Assembly: GCF_011064845.1 (NCBI RefSeq)
Contig: NZ_CP049015.1
Coordinates: 4,030,001 to 4,094,000 of the forward strand
Direction: 5' to 3'
Origin: Citrobacter freundii ATCC 8090 = MTCC 1658 = NBRC 12681
GTDB lineage: Bacteria; Pseudomonadota; Gammaproteobacteria; Enterobacterales; Enterobacteriaceae
DNA: 64,000 nt
The notes beneath the pieces are model-generated. The model saw nothing but the letters and a program-made list of their open reading frames with translations. It was not told the origin of the DNA and searched no databases. Positions 18,263 to 27,064 of this stretch are shown here, piece after piece. The first letter of the stretch is position 1. Each line of letters opens with the position of its first letter. The translations under genes and the position numbers were made by a program.

Positions 18263-20958
18263 TATTTGCCTCCTAGCGTATTAAGAGCATCGCGTAATGT
18301 ATTTGACGTGTTATCAGCCTCTTTTTGAGGTAGCGGACTTGTCGCATCCTGTCCCTGGAGCACCCTGAAGGCATCGGACATAGTGGCATTAACATTTGGT
18401 GTGTAGAACTCAGATGGTGGAGTAACTTTGCGTTTTTCACCCATCCAGTTAAGAACTGCGCCGGTTGAACTCGGCTTTGCAATTCCAGATTTACTGGCAT
18501 CGGCAAAGCTCACTCGAATAGGAGAACCATGCTGATCCAGAATAGGAGTGCCGTTCACTGTCAGATAAACACCTTGTTCATTTTCGTCTGTCACCCATTC
18601 GGCGCTATTCTGTATCTGCGCAAGGTTGTTCGCGGCATTCTGCTCTGGCGTCATTGCTGGGTTATAAAACAGACTCCGGCTGCCAATATCATCTACCTTG
18701 AGACCGTTAACGATATTACTCAGACCGTCGGTAACATTATTCTCTTTTAGTCCCAAGCTGTTAGGCATTCGCCATGTATCGTTGACCGTATAATGATCGC
18801 CGATCATTTTCTTATAGGCTTTTTCTGTCGCAGCCTGAGCATCTTCCCCTGATGCCATGTAGTAATAAGCCAGACGCTTACCTTGCTCGTTGATATCAGC
18901 AAGTGTTTCAGCTCCACCTTGTCGCTGTAGGCTAAACGTTGGTGATGCTGCAGCGATTAGAGAGTTCCAAGCTGCATCAACACCTTTAGCTTGTTCGCCA
19001 GAGTTCTTCTTCAGCTCTTCTGTCTTCACATTACGGATGGTAAACAGGGTGTCAGCTGCGTTAGCATCGTTTATTGCTGTTGCGACCCTTACAGCCGCTT
19101 TTGTTTTGGGCTGCAACTGTGCGACAACTGAATCACCATATCGGCCAAAGCCAGCGATAATCCCCTTCAGGTCAGAAAAATTCATATTTCCGCTATCAAC
19201 TTTTGCCGATATTCCGTCAACTATACTTGCTGGTAATACACTTTTACTTCGGATCCCAAGCCGGTCTTTTTCTGCCTGAATGCGTGAAATCAGATATTCA
19301 CCAGTAACCTGATTATTCTGATATTCCTGGAAGGCTGATTGCACTACCGGAGAATATTGCTGTAACCAAGTACCAGGGTCAGACTCACGGGCATCATGAA
19401 CCTGCTGAAATTTTGATACAGCAGAAGCATAGAGCTCGCTCTTATATTTGTAATCCGGTTCGCCCTGTTGGGGTTGTATGGACTGAATGGCAGCAAGGCC
19501 TTGCTGAGAATTGCCTTTAACGATGCTCTGGTAGACGGGCTGCAAACTCATGGCTTGCCGATATTGTTGATAAGTTTTCTCGAGCTGCATGCGCTCTACA
19601 GGTGTAGCCTGTAAAGGCATAACGGCAATCCATTCATGCGCAGAAATAGGGGGAACTGTCTTACCCGCTTCCAACTGAGCCAGATCGTCCTGCATACGGC
19701 TTTGTAGCGCTACACGGCCAGATGACGCTTGCATATCGTACAATCCTGTCATTCGGCTCATCATTTGAGATTTGTTTGCAGCATTCATCGCATTCCAGGA
19801 AGGGAGGTTGGTAAGGCTTTCCATCGTTGCATTACCAGGGATAGCGCCAGCACTACCAGTTACATTAGCCACATAGTTGCGGGTTTCCTCAAATGGAATT
19901 GCTGCAGCGAATTGCGCATTAGATACCTGCCCCGTACGCGGATCGCCAATTTGTTTAATCCACCCATCAACAGCACTGGGTCCGGCGTTATACGCCGCCA
20001 CCGCCAGCACTGGGTTATTGTCGTACTTCTTCATCTGCGCACTGAAATATGCCTGGCCCAATTGCATGTTATATCGTGGGTCATTGAGCCATTTATCACG
20101 ATCCCAAGGAACACCAGCCAAGCTGGCAGCCTCTGGACCAGTGGACTCCATTACCTGAGCAGCCCCCACGGCACCTTTCGGTGAAACCAGCGGAGAACCG
20201 TCTTTTGCGTACTGATTACCACCACTCTCCTGCCAGATCATTGCAGAGAATAACTGAGATTGGTCGGGAGAATCCGTTACGCTTATTTTCCCACCTGGCC
20301 CCAGTAGTTGTTGATAAACATTTGCAAATGCTGCTTCTGTCGCCTTCTGCCCGGCGCTCTCACGCCATTGAACCCAGTTTGATTCTATTTCTTCAGGGCT
20401 TTGTCCATGCGCTTGGCCATAAGCCATAATTGAGGCTCTGGCATTCAAAGCTGATTGGTTGAACAACTGTGGATTAGATATTGCTTGCTGAGCTTGCAAG
20501 GATAAATAACCGTCTTGCTGACCGGACTCATACTGTCTACGTTGTCCTAATTCATACCGCTCTGCTTGAGTGGCAAATTGTATTCGCTGTTGTTGAGCAT
20601 GCTTTAAAAAAACATTTCGTGCGGACTCAGGCAGCGTGCCAGCAATAGTTTGCATCTCGTTATCAAATTTCTGGATATACCCAGGAGCCTGACCAATGGC
20701 ATTTTTTCCCTGGAGAGTCATCAGACCTTCCTTAGGATCATCCATCAATCCGCTTCCAACAGCATAAAGTCTTTGAGTTGCATCTTGAGTCAGTGCAAGG
20801 TCCGCTTGCTGCTTTGCCTGTCCAAACACACCAATCGCCTGGTTACCGACGTTAACAAGGGCATCGGTGATATTTGGTTGATTGAACGTCTGAAAACCTC
20901 CGGTCTGAACTCCGCGGCTTTCAACCTGACGGCCTTGTACCGTTGGCACTATTGGCAT
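18262..20958 (-). CDS. Phage ejection-type protein with lytic transglycosylase domain, 898 aa
   Basis: Residues about 240-350 form an SLT-type lytic transglycosylase domain: SAMIWQESGGNQYAKDGSPL (catalytic Glu in WQESGG), GAVGAAQVMESTGPEAA, and AVAAYNAGPSAVDGW. The N-terminus (PNITDALVNVGNQAIGVFGQ) is Ala/Gln-rich, as in internal virion proteins. The rest is helical. It would cleave peptidoglycan locally during DNA entry. GGAGG precedes the ATG. It heads the large-protein part of an operon that also includes 20971 and 21261. Confidence 0.75.
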   Translation of the reverse strand: MPIVPTVQGRQVESRGVQTGGFQTFNQPNITDALVNVGNQAIGVFGQAKQQADLALTQDATQRLYAVGSGLMDDPKEGLMTLQGKNAIGQAPGYIQKFDNEMQTIAGTLPESARNVFLKHAQQQRIQFATQAERYELGQRRQYESGQQDGYLSLQAQQAISNPQLFNQSALNARASIMAYGQAHGQSPEEIESNWVQWRESAGQKATEAAFANVYQQLLGPGGKISVTDSPDQSQLFSAMIWQESGGNQYAKDGSPLVSPKGAVGAAQVMESTGPEAASLAGVPWDRDKWLNDPRYNMQLGQAYFSAQMKKYDNNPVLAVAAYNAGPSAVDGWIKQIGDPRTGQVSNAQFAAAIPFEETRNYVANVTGSAGAIPGNATMESLTNLPSWNAMNAANKSQMMSRMTGLYDMQASSGRVALQSRMQDDLAQLEAGKTVPPISAHEWIAVMPLQATPVERMQLEKTYQQYRQAMSLQPVYQSIVKGNSQQGLAAIQSIQPQQGEPDYKYKSELYASAVSKFQQVHDARESDPGTWLQQYSPVVQSAFQEYQNNQVTGEYLISRIQAEKDRLGIRSKSVLPASIVDGISAKVDSGNMNFSDLKGIIAGFGRYGDSVVAQLQPKTKAAVRVATAINDANAADTLFTIRNVKTEELKKNSGEQAKGVDAAWNSLIAAASPTFSLQRQGGAETLADINEQGKRLAYYYMASGEDAQAATEKAYKKMIGDHYTVNDTWRMPNSLGLKENNVTDGLSNIVNGLKVDDIGSRSLFYNPAMTPEQNAANNLAQIQNSAEWVTDENEQGVYLTVNGTPILDQHGSPIRVSFADASKSGIAKPSSTGAVLNWMGEKRKVTPPSEFYTPNVNATMSDAFRVLQGQDATSPLPQKEADNTSNTLRDALNTLGGK

Positions 20959-20970
20959 AACAAGACCTCC

Positions 20971-21171
20971 TTATGGTTTGCTTTTTTGGATAAAACATAA
21001 CGTATCCAAAACACCGCATGGATAATCCGGAATAAATGATTGAGCAACTCTGTAGACGGTGATGTAACGCTGAAGTAACTCTAAAATGGACAGGCGTTCT
21101 TCAGGTGGTAATTTATCAGCCAGTGTTTGAACTTCCTGCAGCAACTCTTCGTCAGTGATATTCGTTTTCAT
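20971..21171 (-). CDS. Small protein upstream of ejection genes
   Basis: This 66-aa protein starts MKTNITDEELLQEVQTLADK; the ATG at 21171 has AAAGG upstream and is preferred over 21204. Mostly helical, with two cysteines near the end. It lies 12 bp before the 898-aa gene. Function unknown; a chaperone or regulator of the large proteins is possible. Confidence 0.6.
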   Translation of the reverse strand: MKTNITDEELLQEVQTLADKLPPEERLSILELLQRYITVYRVAQSFIPDYPCGVLDTLCFIQKSKP

Positions 21172-21260
21172 AGTTACCTTTATTAACCCCAAAACACTTA
21201 ACATCTGTATGAATACCGGGGAATTAGTTGAATTGCTTTAGCATCAATAAGTTGGTGCTT

Positions 21261-21428
21261 TTACCCCAAATGCTGTTGCAATGCTTTGTCCACCAGTCCC
21301 CGAGCGATTTCATGGATAGTAGGTGCAACACCGATACCTGATTGCTGGCGCTGCTGTTCCTGAATTTTTCGGATTGCCTGAATCTGTGCCTCGCTGAGCA
21401 AGACCGGTTTGACGGACTGTTTCGACAT
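21261..21428 (-). CDS. Small helical protein, 55 aa
   Basis: This short gene has a perfect AGGAGGT 5 nt before its ATG. It encodes MSKQSVKPVLLSEAQIQAIR followed by a Gln-rich helix and PTIHEIARGLVDKALQQHL. The pattern (short strand, helix, Pro-Thr-Ile, helix) fits a ribbon-helix-helix DNA-binding protein. It is the first gene after the paired operators at 21579-21629, so it may control the operon of large ejection proteins. Confidence 0.6.
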   Translation of the reverse strand: MSKQSVKPVLLSEAQIQAIRKIQEQQRQQSGIGVAPTIHEIARGLVDKALQQHLG

Positions 21429-21578
21429 AACCACCTCCTGATATTTATGAAGTTATTATAATTTCACAAAATGAAATATTCATTGTCTTTATTGCAATTA
21501 ATGAAATAACAAATTTGATCGTTACCAGAAAGAGGGTTAATTAGTTAGCAAACAATGTAAGAATGAGTAGGAGTCACA

Positions 21579-21629
21579 GGCAGAACACACAATTTCTGCC
21601 ATACATAACCAGAACATGCCATTTCTGCC
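21579..21629. promoter_or_regulatory. Paired palindromic operators before the ejection operon
   Basis: GGCAGAACACACAATTTCTGCC (shown here as GGCAGAA-N8-TTCTGCC) lies at 21579-21600. A close copy with CAGAACATGCCATTTCTGCC lies at 21609-21629. The 30-bp spacing (three helix turns) suggests cooperative binding of one regulator. They lie 150 bp upstream of the first gene of the operon that reads left to 13589. Confidence 0.6.
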
Positions 21630-21727
21630 TATAAATCAGATATGGACATATTAGTCGTGACATTTTTGTGAGAAGAGTACGTCTATTGTTACGTGGAAAT
21701 ATTTGTGAGAAAGATCTACCCGCATGG

Positions 21728-22237
21728 TTAGTTCTTGTTTTTGGGATTGAGCATCGATTCTGCTGCTCTTTTTGACGATTCTTGCTTAGAAGTAAATCGC
21801 TTAAGGATATCGGGGCCAGTAAGACTTAAAACGACAGTTAAGAGCTGCCATAACGTGAGGAATACCAGCAATCCGTAAGATAGTCCTCTGAAAACTGTTT
21901 TGTGCTCCATTACCCAATCAAATTGCTTTAATAACGGAGCACCAATGCCGACGAGCAGTACAGCTGCGAGGATAGCTGTCGAATGAACAATAGGAGTAAA
22001 GAGGTTATGGATCCCTGCACCACCACCGCTCGAATCTCCTCCACGAAAAGATTTTTTTAATCTTTCTGGATAGATAATCGCAAACCATGCCCCAACGACA
22101 GCAAAAATTATCGATGCTGTAGTTCTAAGTGCTTCAAACAAAGGCCACTGAATGGAAAAAGTTATATGCCGGCCAAAGTATCCTGCTCCTGATACAAGAG
22201 CAAGTATACAAATGAACAACATCACTTTTGCTTTCAT
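21728..22237 (-). CDS. Membrane protein of a two-gene module
   Basis: This 169-aa protein has four predicted membrane segments: residues about 5-22, 33-57, 83-103 and 117-140. A Gly/Ser-rich loop (FRGGDSSGGGAGIHN) lies between segments 2 and 3, and the C-terminus is basic. Its ATG overlaps the stop of the upstream gene (TAATG), so the two are translated together. A soluble sensor with a coupled small membrane protein recalls two-gene phage defence modules such as Kiwa, but no homology is claimed. Confidence 0.65.
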   Translation of the reverse strand: MKAKVMLFICILALVSGAGYFGRHITFSIQWPLFEALRTTASIIFAVVGAWFAIIYPERLKKSFRGGDSSGGGAGIHNLFTPIVHSTAILAAVLLVGIGAPLLKQFDWVMEHKTVFRGLSYGLLVFLTLWQLLTVVLSLTGPDILKRFTSKQESSKRAAESMLNPKNKN

Positions 22238-23277
22238 TATAAGCCTGACCCCCTCAAGATTAGATCTTTCTTCGCCCGTAGTTCGACGAGTAAAGATTGT
22301 AAGTTGACGATTTCATCGTTTTCTCTCTCGATACGAACATCAAATTGTGTCCTAGAGAGCGAATTACTTAACCAATATGTCTTGCTTGGTTCCCCTTTAA
22401 AGACAAAACCATAATCGTTCACTTCAGATGGGTCATTATCCCAATCCAAAATCATTTGATTTACATCAGCAAGACCTACATCTGGGGATACAATATATTT
22501 TACCTTAGTTGATACCCCTGGTCCTTGCTGGGCACCAACATGCAATTTATCCAATAATTTTTGCCATAAATCCAAATCGGGGTGACGGTTAAGATCTAAT
22601 TCGATAACTCTTTCTATTTTACTGATAAAGTTAGCTTTTTGCCTTATTTCTTCGTGCTTACCCGGATTTTTTATCAAATTGGCATTGAATCTAGGGTAGT
22701 AATGCTTACGCTCTTCTTGATCATCATTTACATCTAACATGTACCCAGTGACTTTAAGTTCATGTGAACCGTCATCAAGTTCAATGACCTCCGCTTTAGC
22801 ATGTTCAGAAGATTGTTTTAAAAAACACTGGATATACTTTTGTAGGGTAGCCTGCGCCGTCACCTTATTGTGCAACTTTACTGTGGCCATGAGATTTCTG
22901 TCAGCAATAAACCAAAAGTAAGTAGCAAACCCGGGAATAGTTCTTTCACGAATAGGGTTCATTATCACTTCCGGATCAGCTCCATAAACTGCATCCTCAC
23001 TCAAAGAAGGCATGCGCTGACCATTACTTGGAACTTCGTTCCAGAGCAGTAACAGCCAATCATCACCAACATTCTTAGAATCAACTAGGTATGCAGGATA
23101 TCGCTCTTCATCAGCCTCAAAAGTCTTTGTTTCTTTAAGGACTTTTTCTGCTGCCCAGCAATTCAAATCAATAAGAGTTTCACTTAAAGAACCAAATTCT
23201 GGAACCGATGCTCCCGCACGATAAAAACCGGCATTTCTGACATTGTAGAAAGTGAATGTGGCTTTCTCTGTGATCAT
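22237..23277 (-). CDS. Soluble protein of a two-gene module, unknown
   Basis: This 346-aa acidic cytoplasmic protein starts MITEKATFTFYNVRNAGFYR (ATG 23277, AAGG 9 nt upstream). It is mixed alpha/beta in the N-terminal two thirds. The C-terminal ~30 residues could be a coiled coil (RIERENDEIVNLQSLLVELR). I do not recognise any domain. The gene is AT-rich, lies between ssb and the structural-type operon in a cargo position, and has a LexA-like box 84 bp upstream. Cargo that responds to phage or DNA damage is a reasonable guess only. Confidence 0.62.
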   Translation of the reverse strand: MITEKATFTFYNVRNAGFYRAGASVPEFGSLSETLIDLNCWAAEKVLKETKTFEADEERYPAYLVDSKNVGDDWLLLLWNEVPSNGQRMPSLSEDAVYGADPEVIMNPIRERTIPGFATYFWFIADRNLMATVKLHNKVTAQATLQKYIQCFLKQSSEHAKAEVIELDDGSHELKVTGYMLDVNDDQEERKHYYPRFNANLIKNPGKHEEIRQKANFISKIERVIELDLNRHPDLDLWQKLLDKLHVGAQQGPGVSTKVKYIVSPDVGLADVNQMILDWDNDPSEVNDYGFVFKGEPSKTYWLSNSLSRTQFDVRIERENDEIVNLQSLLVELRAKKDLILRGSGL

Positions 23278-23360
23278 AAATCTCAACCTTGAGTAATCGG
23301 AAAAGACTTAATTTACAATCAAAAAGGAATGTCTGTTAGCTGTGATTATGAACAGTAATG

Positions 23361-23378
23361 ACTGTATAAAAACACAGT
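23361..23378. promoter_or_regulatory. LexA-like (SOS) box
   Basis: CTGTATAAAAACACAG has the CTG-N10-CAG form of an enterobacterial SOS box, with flanking A and T, 84 bp upstream of the two-gene module. It suggests induction by DNA damage. Two inner positions differ from the best consensus. Confidence 0.5.
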
Positions 23379-23472
23379 AAAACACAAAATGCAAGTCTGG
23401 ATCTATACGGGCGCATAGCAACGAACCGAGGACACCTTTAAGGTACGAATTAATAAAGTACTTACCTCGCCA

Positions 23473-23916
23473 TCAAAAATTATCATACGGTTGCGTCTGC
23501 TCCCATCCTTCATATCCAGTACCAGTAGTAGGTATCGGTTCCTGTGCACGGCGTAGCGCATCGATTGCCTGCCCCTGCTGGCCTTTCTTCCCGCTCGGCC
23601 GAGCTGTTCTGGCGCTGATCACGCTGTCAGCAATCACCTGATATCCGGTCTGAGTGCCACCGTCATTGCCGGTCCACTGATTCACCTGCATATTTCCCGC
23701 TACGCTCACCAAATCGCCTTTCTGATGCTTCGCCAGCGCCTGGGCTTGCCTACCGAACGCCGTGACCGCCAGCCAGAAGGTAGCCTCACCGTTTTCTGCT
23801 TTCTGGCACGGAAGCGTAACCGCCATCCGGGTAAATGCCATCGGGTTACCGTTGTTGGTCGTGCGGCTCTGCACATCCGCCACCAGCCGCCCGTATGCTG
23901 AAATTTGTGCTGTCAT
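23473..23916 (-). CDS. ssb: Single-stranded DNA-binding protein of element C
   Basis: This 147-aa SSB has an OB fold: SAYGRLVADVQSRTTNNGNP, FWLAVTAFGRQAQALAKHQK and GDLVSVAGNMQVNQW. It ends in an acidic tail with aromatic residues (WEQTQPYDNF) near the usual DxxF interaction motif. It probably coats single strands during replication by the element primase-helicase. It lies next to the iteron origin, downstream of the primase gene. Confidence 0.88.
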   Translation of the reverse strand: MTAQISAYGRLVADVQSRTTNNGNPMAFTRMAVTLPCQKAENGEATFWLAVTAFGRQAQALAKHQKGDLVSVAGNMQVNQWTGNDGGTQTGYQVIADSVISARTARPSGKKGQQGQAIDALRRAQEPIPTTGTGYEGWEQTQPYDNF

Positions 23917-23955
23917 CGTCTTTTACCTGCCTGTAATGCTGAAATACGGGGTTTG

Positions 23956-24067
23956 TGTTGGTTCAAAAAGGTCATTTGTTGGTTCAGTGTTGGTTCAACT
24001 TTTGAGAGTGAACTCTTAAATAACAGCCACATAAAAACACTGAACCAACTGAACCAACTGAACCAAC
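23956..24067. repeat. ori-like iteron locus of element C (3 direct + 3 inverted)
   Basis: TGTTGGTTCA occurs at 23956-23965, 23977-23986 and 23988-23997. After an AT-rich spacer with a short palindrome, TGAACCAAC occurs three times head to tail at 24041-24067. The locus lies between the primase-helicase and ssb genes and mirrors 11320-11440. It is probably the origin bound by the element primase-helicase. Confidence 0.8.
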
Positions 24068-24095
24068 ACCTAAACTACGCACATGAGAGAGTCAC

Positions 24096-26858
24096 TTACT
24101 CTGGCTGGCTCCCCTCCGGCTGATACTGGATCACGTAAACATTGATCTGTCGGCCATCAATTCGCGGAGACTTACGCTGGTACCCCCGACCGGTATTTGG
24201 CGGCGTCAGCATCCCGGCGTTTTTCAGCACCTCAGCAAACATCTTCGCGTTGAACCCATGCGCTATCTCTTTTTCGAAAGCTGCGGGGAAGGTGTAGAAC
24301 ACCACAGGATCAGCTTCATGCCCTCCCTTCTGGCGGTACCCTGCCAGGTTGGCAATTGGCAGGCTGCTCGGGTCATACGGGAATGGCGCAAACCGGCTGA
24401 GGCCGTGAGCATTGAGGAATGCTTCGGTCTGCTCGATGATCTGCTGATGCTCTTTGTTCCCGGTACCGAATTCCCGAATCCAGGCATTGAAGCTGTACTG
24501 TATAGCATCACGGCATGTTTGCTCATCCCAGCCGGTGATCACCCGCCCGGCCATAAGTGCAGCCTCAAGAATGGCGAAACGCGCCCCTACACGATGTACC
24601 TGCTCCCCATAGTCGGCCGGAATAATCCCACGCCAGCGCGCCTCTGCCTCCCGCACCGCTTTAACAGCTTGCTGCTGATGGTCAGCCAGCCACTGAACCC
24701 ATGCACGGCCAGCAGCACCGTGGTGGCTCTGATACGCATCTTTCAGCGCATCGGCATGGTGTTTGCCGCTTTCATAACCGTGGAAGCGAACAGCTTTACA
24801 GAGTGGGATATTAAGCAGACGCACCAGTTGCCCGGCCTTTGCCTTGCGCCCGACACCGGCAATGAATGTCTCCAGATCCACCTCTCCTGTGCTAATGGCT
24901 ACAGTGCGCCAGCGTTTCAGCTCGCGGTTCCCGCCCTCTTTGGCTCCCTGCAGTTTCCCGGTGCCGTTGAACAGCGCATAAGCAGATTTATATACCTCCG
25001 CTGGGTCCGCGCCCTGGCCTATTTCATCCAGAGGCATAAGCGCGTCATTGTGTGCGGCAGCTTCGTTCGCCAGCCCCAGCGCAGTGCCGTACCACGTCAG
25101 ACGCAGCACATCAGGATTACCGTACAGACTGGCCGCCACGTTAGCAGTGGTGGTCTTACCGGCGCTCGACTGCTCATAGAAATGGATCCCGAACCCGTCG
25201 GCTCCGGCGAGGCCAATCAGCGGGGCCGCTAGTGCCGCAGCAACACCCGTCATCATGGAATAATTGCCTCCGGCCAGATGCGCCACGCTGTCACGCCAGC
25301 CCTCAGTTGTGCCGCTGGTGGTGTAGCCTGATGCGGCAGAACTGCGGCCGTTAAAAAGAACCGGTATCTCTGGTGTGCCGATAATGTCGCCGTCAGGCAT
25401 TAAATATGCGCCACACTGCCAGCCTGTAGCCTGAGCAATACGCCAGATCTCCCCTTTATGGGCCTGACTCTGAAGCCAGTCAGCCAGCGTCGCGCGCAAG
25501 CCGCTTTTGGTGGTGACGTACAGGCCGCCAGCTTTGAGTGTTCGCCACCCCTCCCTTTCGCCAATGTCAGCTAGGGGGATCGCTTGCGTCGTTTCTTCCT
25601 TCGCACCCAGCGCCCGCCAGCGCAGCACCAGATATCGCGTTCTGTTGTCATCAATGCCCACACCAACCACTTCCAGCGCGGAACAAAGCAGGCTCTCTAC
25701 TTCGGTGATCTCCCCACCTTTTTCTTTAGGCTCAACCCAGTAAAGGCCATTGCGGCGACTGTCCACATAGGGCTTCTGTGTGTTGCGTTTCTGGCTGGCG
25801 CTATCTGCCGCGGTCACTTCAGGTAACACAAATACATCCTCTACCTGTGGTTGATACAGTGATTTACTGAACGCGGCGCGAGTATCGGCAATACCGTTGC
25901 GCTGGCGCAAATCGTCCCAGTCGGCTTTAAACTCGCCTTCAGGCAACGCCACCCACCCGTCAACGGCCTGGGCGGCTTTCTCTGCGCTGATGCGCCCGGT
26001 GTTTACCTTCAGTTTGCCCCGGTCATCCGTCTCACCCTCTGCATGCCAGTCGTTATCCGCCGCAATGATGATCTGCGCCTCCGGGTACTGGCTTCGCATC
26101 GCCAGCGCCACTGGCTTCAGGTTTCCGGCATTAATCGCAGCCATCGTCAGCGCGTCCGAGCGGATCTGGTGGGCAGTAAGAGCCGTCGCCAGCCCCTCGG
26201 CAATAATCACTACCTGCGGATCCAACACCGCATTCACGGCATGCCAGGAGCCGGTAAGGGCAGAGCCTGAAATAAGGCGCTTGCCGCCGTCTGGTGCGAT
26301 AATTTGCACAGCAGTGGTGGTACCAGCGTTGCCCGTCAGAGACATCATTAGGGAGCCATCAGGCAGGACGGGGAAAACAAAGCCAACCAAACCGCGCGCA
26401 GTCAGGTAAGCAGGCTCTCCCGGCAACACCTGGGCGGTTAGTTTGTCCAGGCTAGCAGCGAACCTCGCCGCCATACCCTGACGTTCTACGGCCTGCCGCT
26501 GCTCACGTTCGGCCCGGCGCTGCGCCAACAGTGATACTTCCTTTCCGGTTGGTCTGTGCAGGGTCTGTACATCCAACCCCAGCGCATCGGCCACCAACTG
26601 AGCGGCCTGAGTGGCATCACAACTGTTAACCTTCTTCACCAGCTCCAATCCGTCTCCGGCACCACAGGCATTACAGAAGTGCGCACCACGGCCGTCGTCA
26701 TCGAAGCGAAAGCGATCTTTGCCACCACATGCCGGACAGGCGACCTGTGCGCGGGGCGAGGTAGGAACCTCGATCCCCATCAGCGAAAGTACGTCCGGCC
26801 AGCGACCACGGGCCGCCTCGGATACTTGGCGGATCATGTCGATGTTACGCATCATCAT
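24096..26858 (-). CDS. P4 alpha-type primase-helicase
   Basis: This is a 920-aa replication protein. The N-terminus has a primase zinc finger (CPACGGKDRFRF with HFCNACGAGDG, residues about 39-68). A Toprim domain follows (VVIIAEGLATALTAHQI and IIIAADNDWHAEGE, residues about 215-285). Then comes a DUF927-type helicase domain with FYEQSSAGKTTTANVAASLY as Walker A and MPLDEIGQGAD as Walker B. It would prime, unwind and recognise the iterons at ori and crr. Length is close to P4 alpha (777 aa) plus a C-terminal extension. Codon use is GC-rich compared with the cargo genes. Confidence 0.9.
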   Translation of the reverse strand: MMMRNIDMIRQVSEAARGRWPDVLSLMGIEVPTSPRAQVACPACGGKDRFRFDDDGRGAHFCNACGAGDGLELVKKVNSCDATQAAQLVADALGLDVQTLHRPTGKEVSLLAQRRAEREQRQAVERQGMAARFAASLDKLTAQVLPGEPAYLTARGLVGFVFPVLPDGSLMMSLTGNAGTTTAVQIIAPDGGKRLISGSALTGSWHAVNAVLDPQVVIIAEGLATALTAHQIRSDALTMAAINAGNLKPVALAMRSQYPEAQIIIAADNDWHAEGETDDRGKLKVNTGRISAEKAAQAVDGWVALPEGEFKADWDDLRQRNGIADTRAAFSKSLYQPQVEDVFVLPEVTAADSASQKRNTQKPYVDSRRNGLYWVEPKEKGGEITEVESLLCSALEVVGVGIDDNRTRYLVLRWRALGAKEETTQAIPLADIGEREGWRTLKAGGLYVTTKSGLRATLADWLQSQAHKGEIWRIAQATGWQCGAYLMPDGDIIGTPEIPVLFNGRSSAASGYTTSGTTEGWRDSVAHLAGGNYSMMTGVAAALAAPLIGLAGADGFGIHFYEQSSAGKTTTANVAASLYGNPDVLRLTWYGTALGLANEAAAHNDALMPLDEIGQGADPAEVYKSAYALFNGTGKLQGAKEGGNRELKRWRTVAISTGEVDLETFIAGVGRKAKAGQLVRLLNIPLCKAVRFHGYESGKHHADALKDAYQSHHGAAGRAWVQWLADHQQQAVKAVREAEARWRGIIPADYGEQVHRVGARFAILEAALMAGRVITGWDEQTCRDAIQYSFNAWIREFGTGNKEHQQIIEQTEAFLNAHGLSRFAPFPYDPSSLPIANLAGYRQKGGHEADPVVFYTFPAAFEKEIAHGFNAKMFAEVLKNAGMLTPPNTGRGYQRKSPRIDGRQINVYVIQYQPEGSQPE

Positions 26859-27064
26859 TCCCCATCCTCAATACGCTCATTATGCTGAAGCTTATTCAAC
26901 AATCTCGTGCCAATAAGCTCTGCAGCATCAATCAAATAGCTCTTGGTATGAGGATCGTTAACCTGATTAACGGTCCGAAGAATTGCCAAAACACATTCAG
27001 TTTCGTGTGTCATTTCATCGAAAAGAAAGGGTTTGTCAGAATCGAAAGAATTGTCAGTTTGCAT
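26855..27064 (-). CDS. Small acidic protein upstream of primase
   Basis: This 69-aa protein starts MQTDNSFDSDKPFLFDEMTH at ATG 27064 behind GGAGGT. It overlaps both the Icd-like gene (11 nt) and the primase start (4 nt). Small genes are common at this place in P4-like elements. Function unknown. Confidence 0.65.
   Translation of the reverse strand: MQTDNSFDSDKPFLFDEMTHETECVLAILRTVNQVNDPHTKSYLIDAAELIGTRLLNKLQHNERIEDGE

Noticed and set aside
13975..20958. Complete prophage
   Set aside because: Only ejection-type genes are present. No terminase, portal, capsid, tail, lysis or immunity repressor set was found in 11-31 kb.
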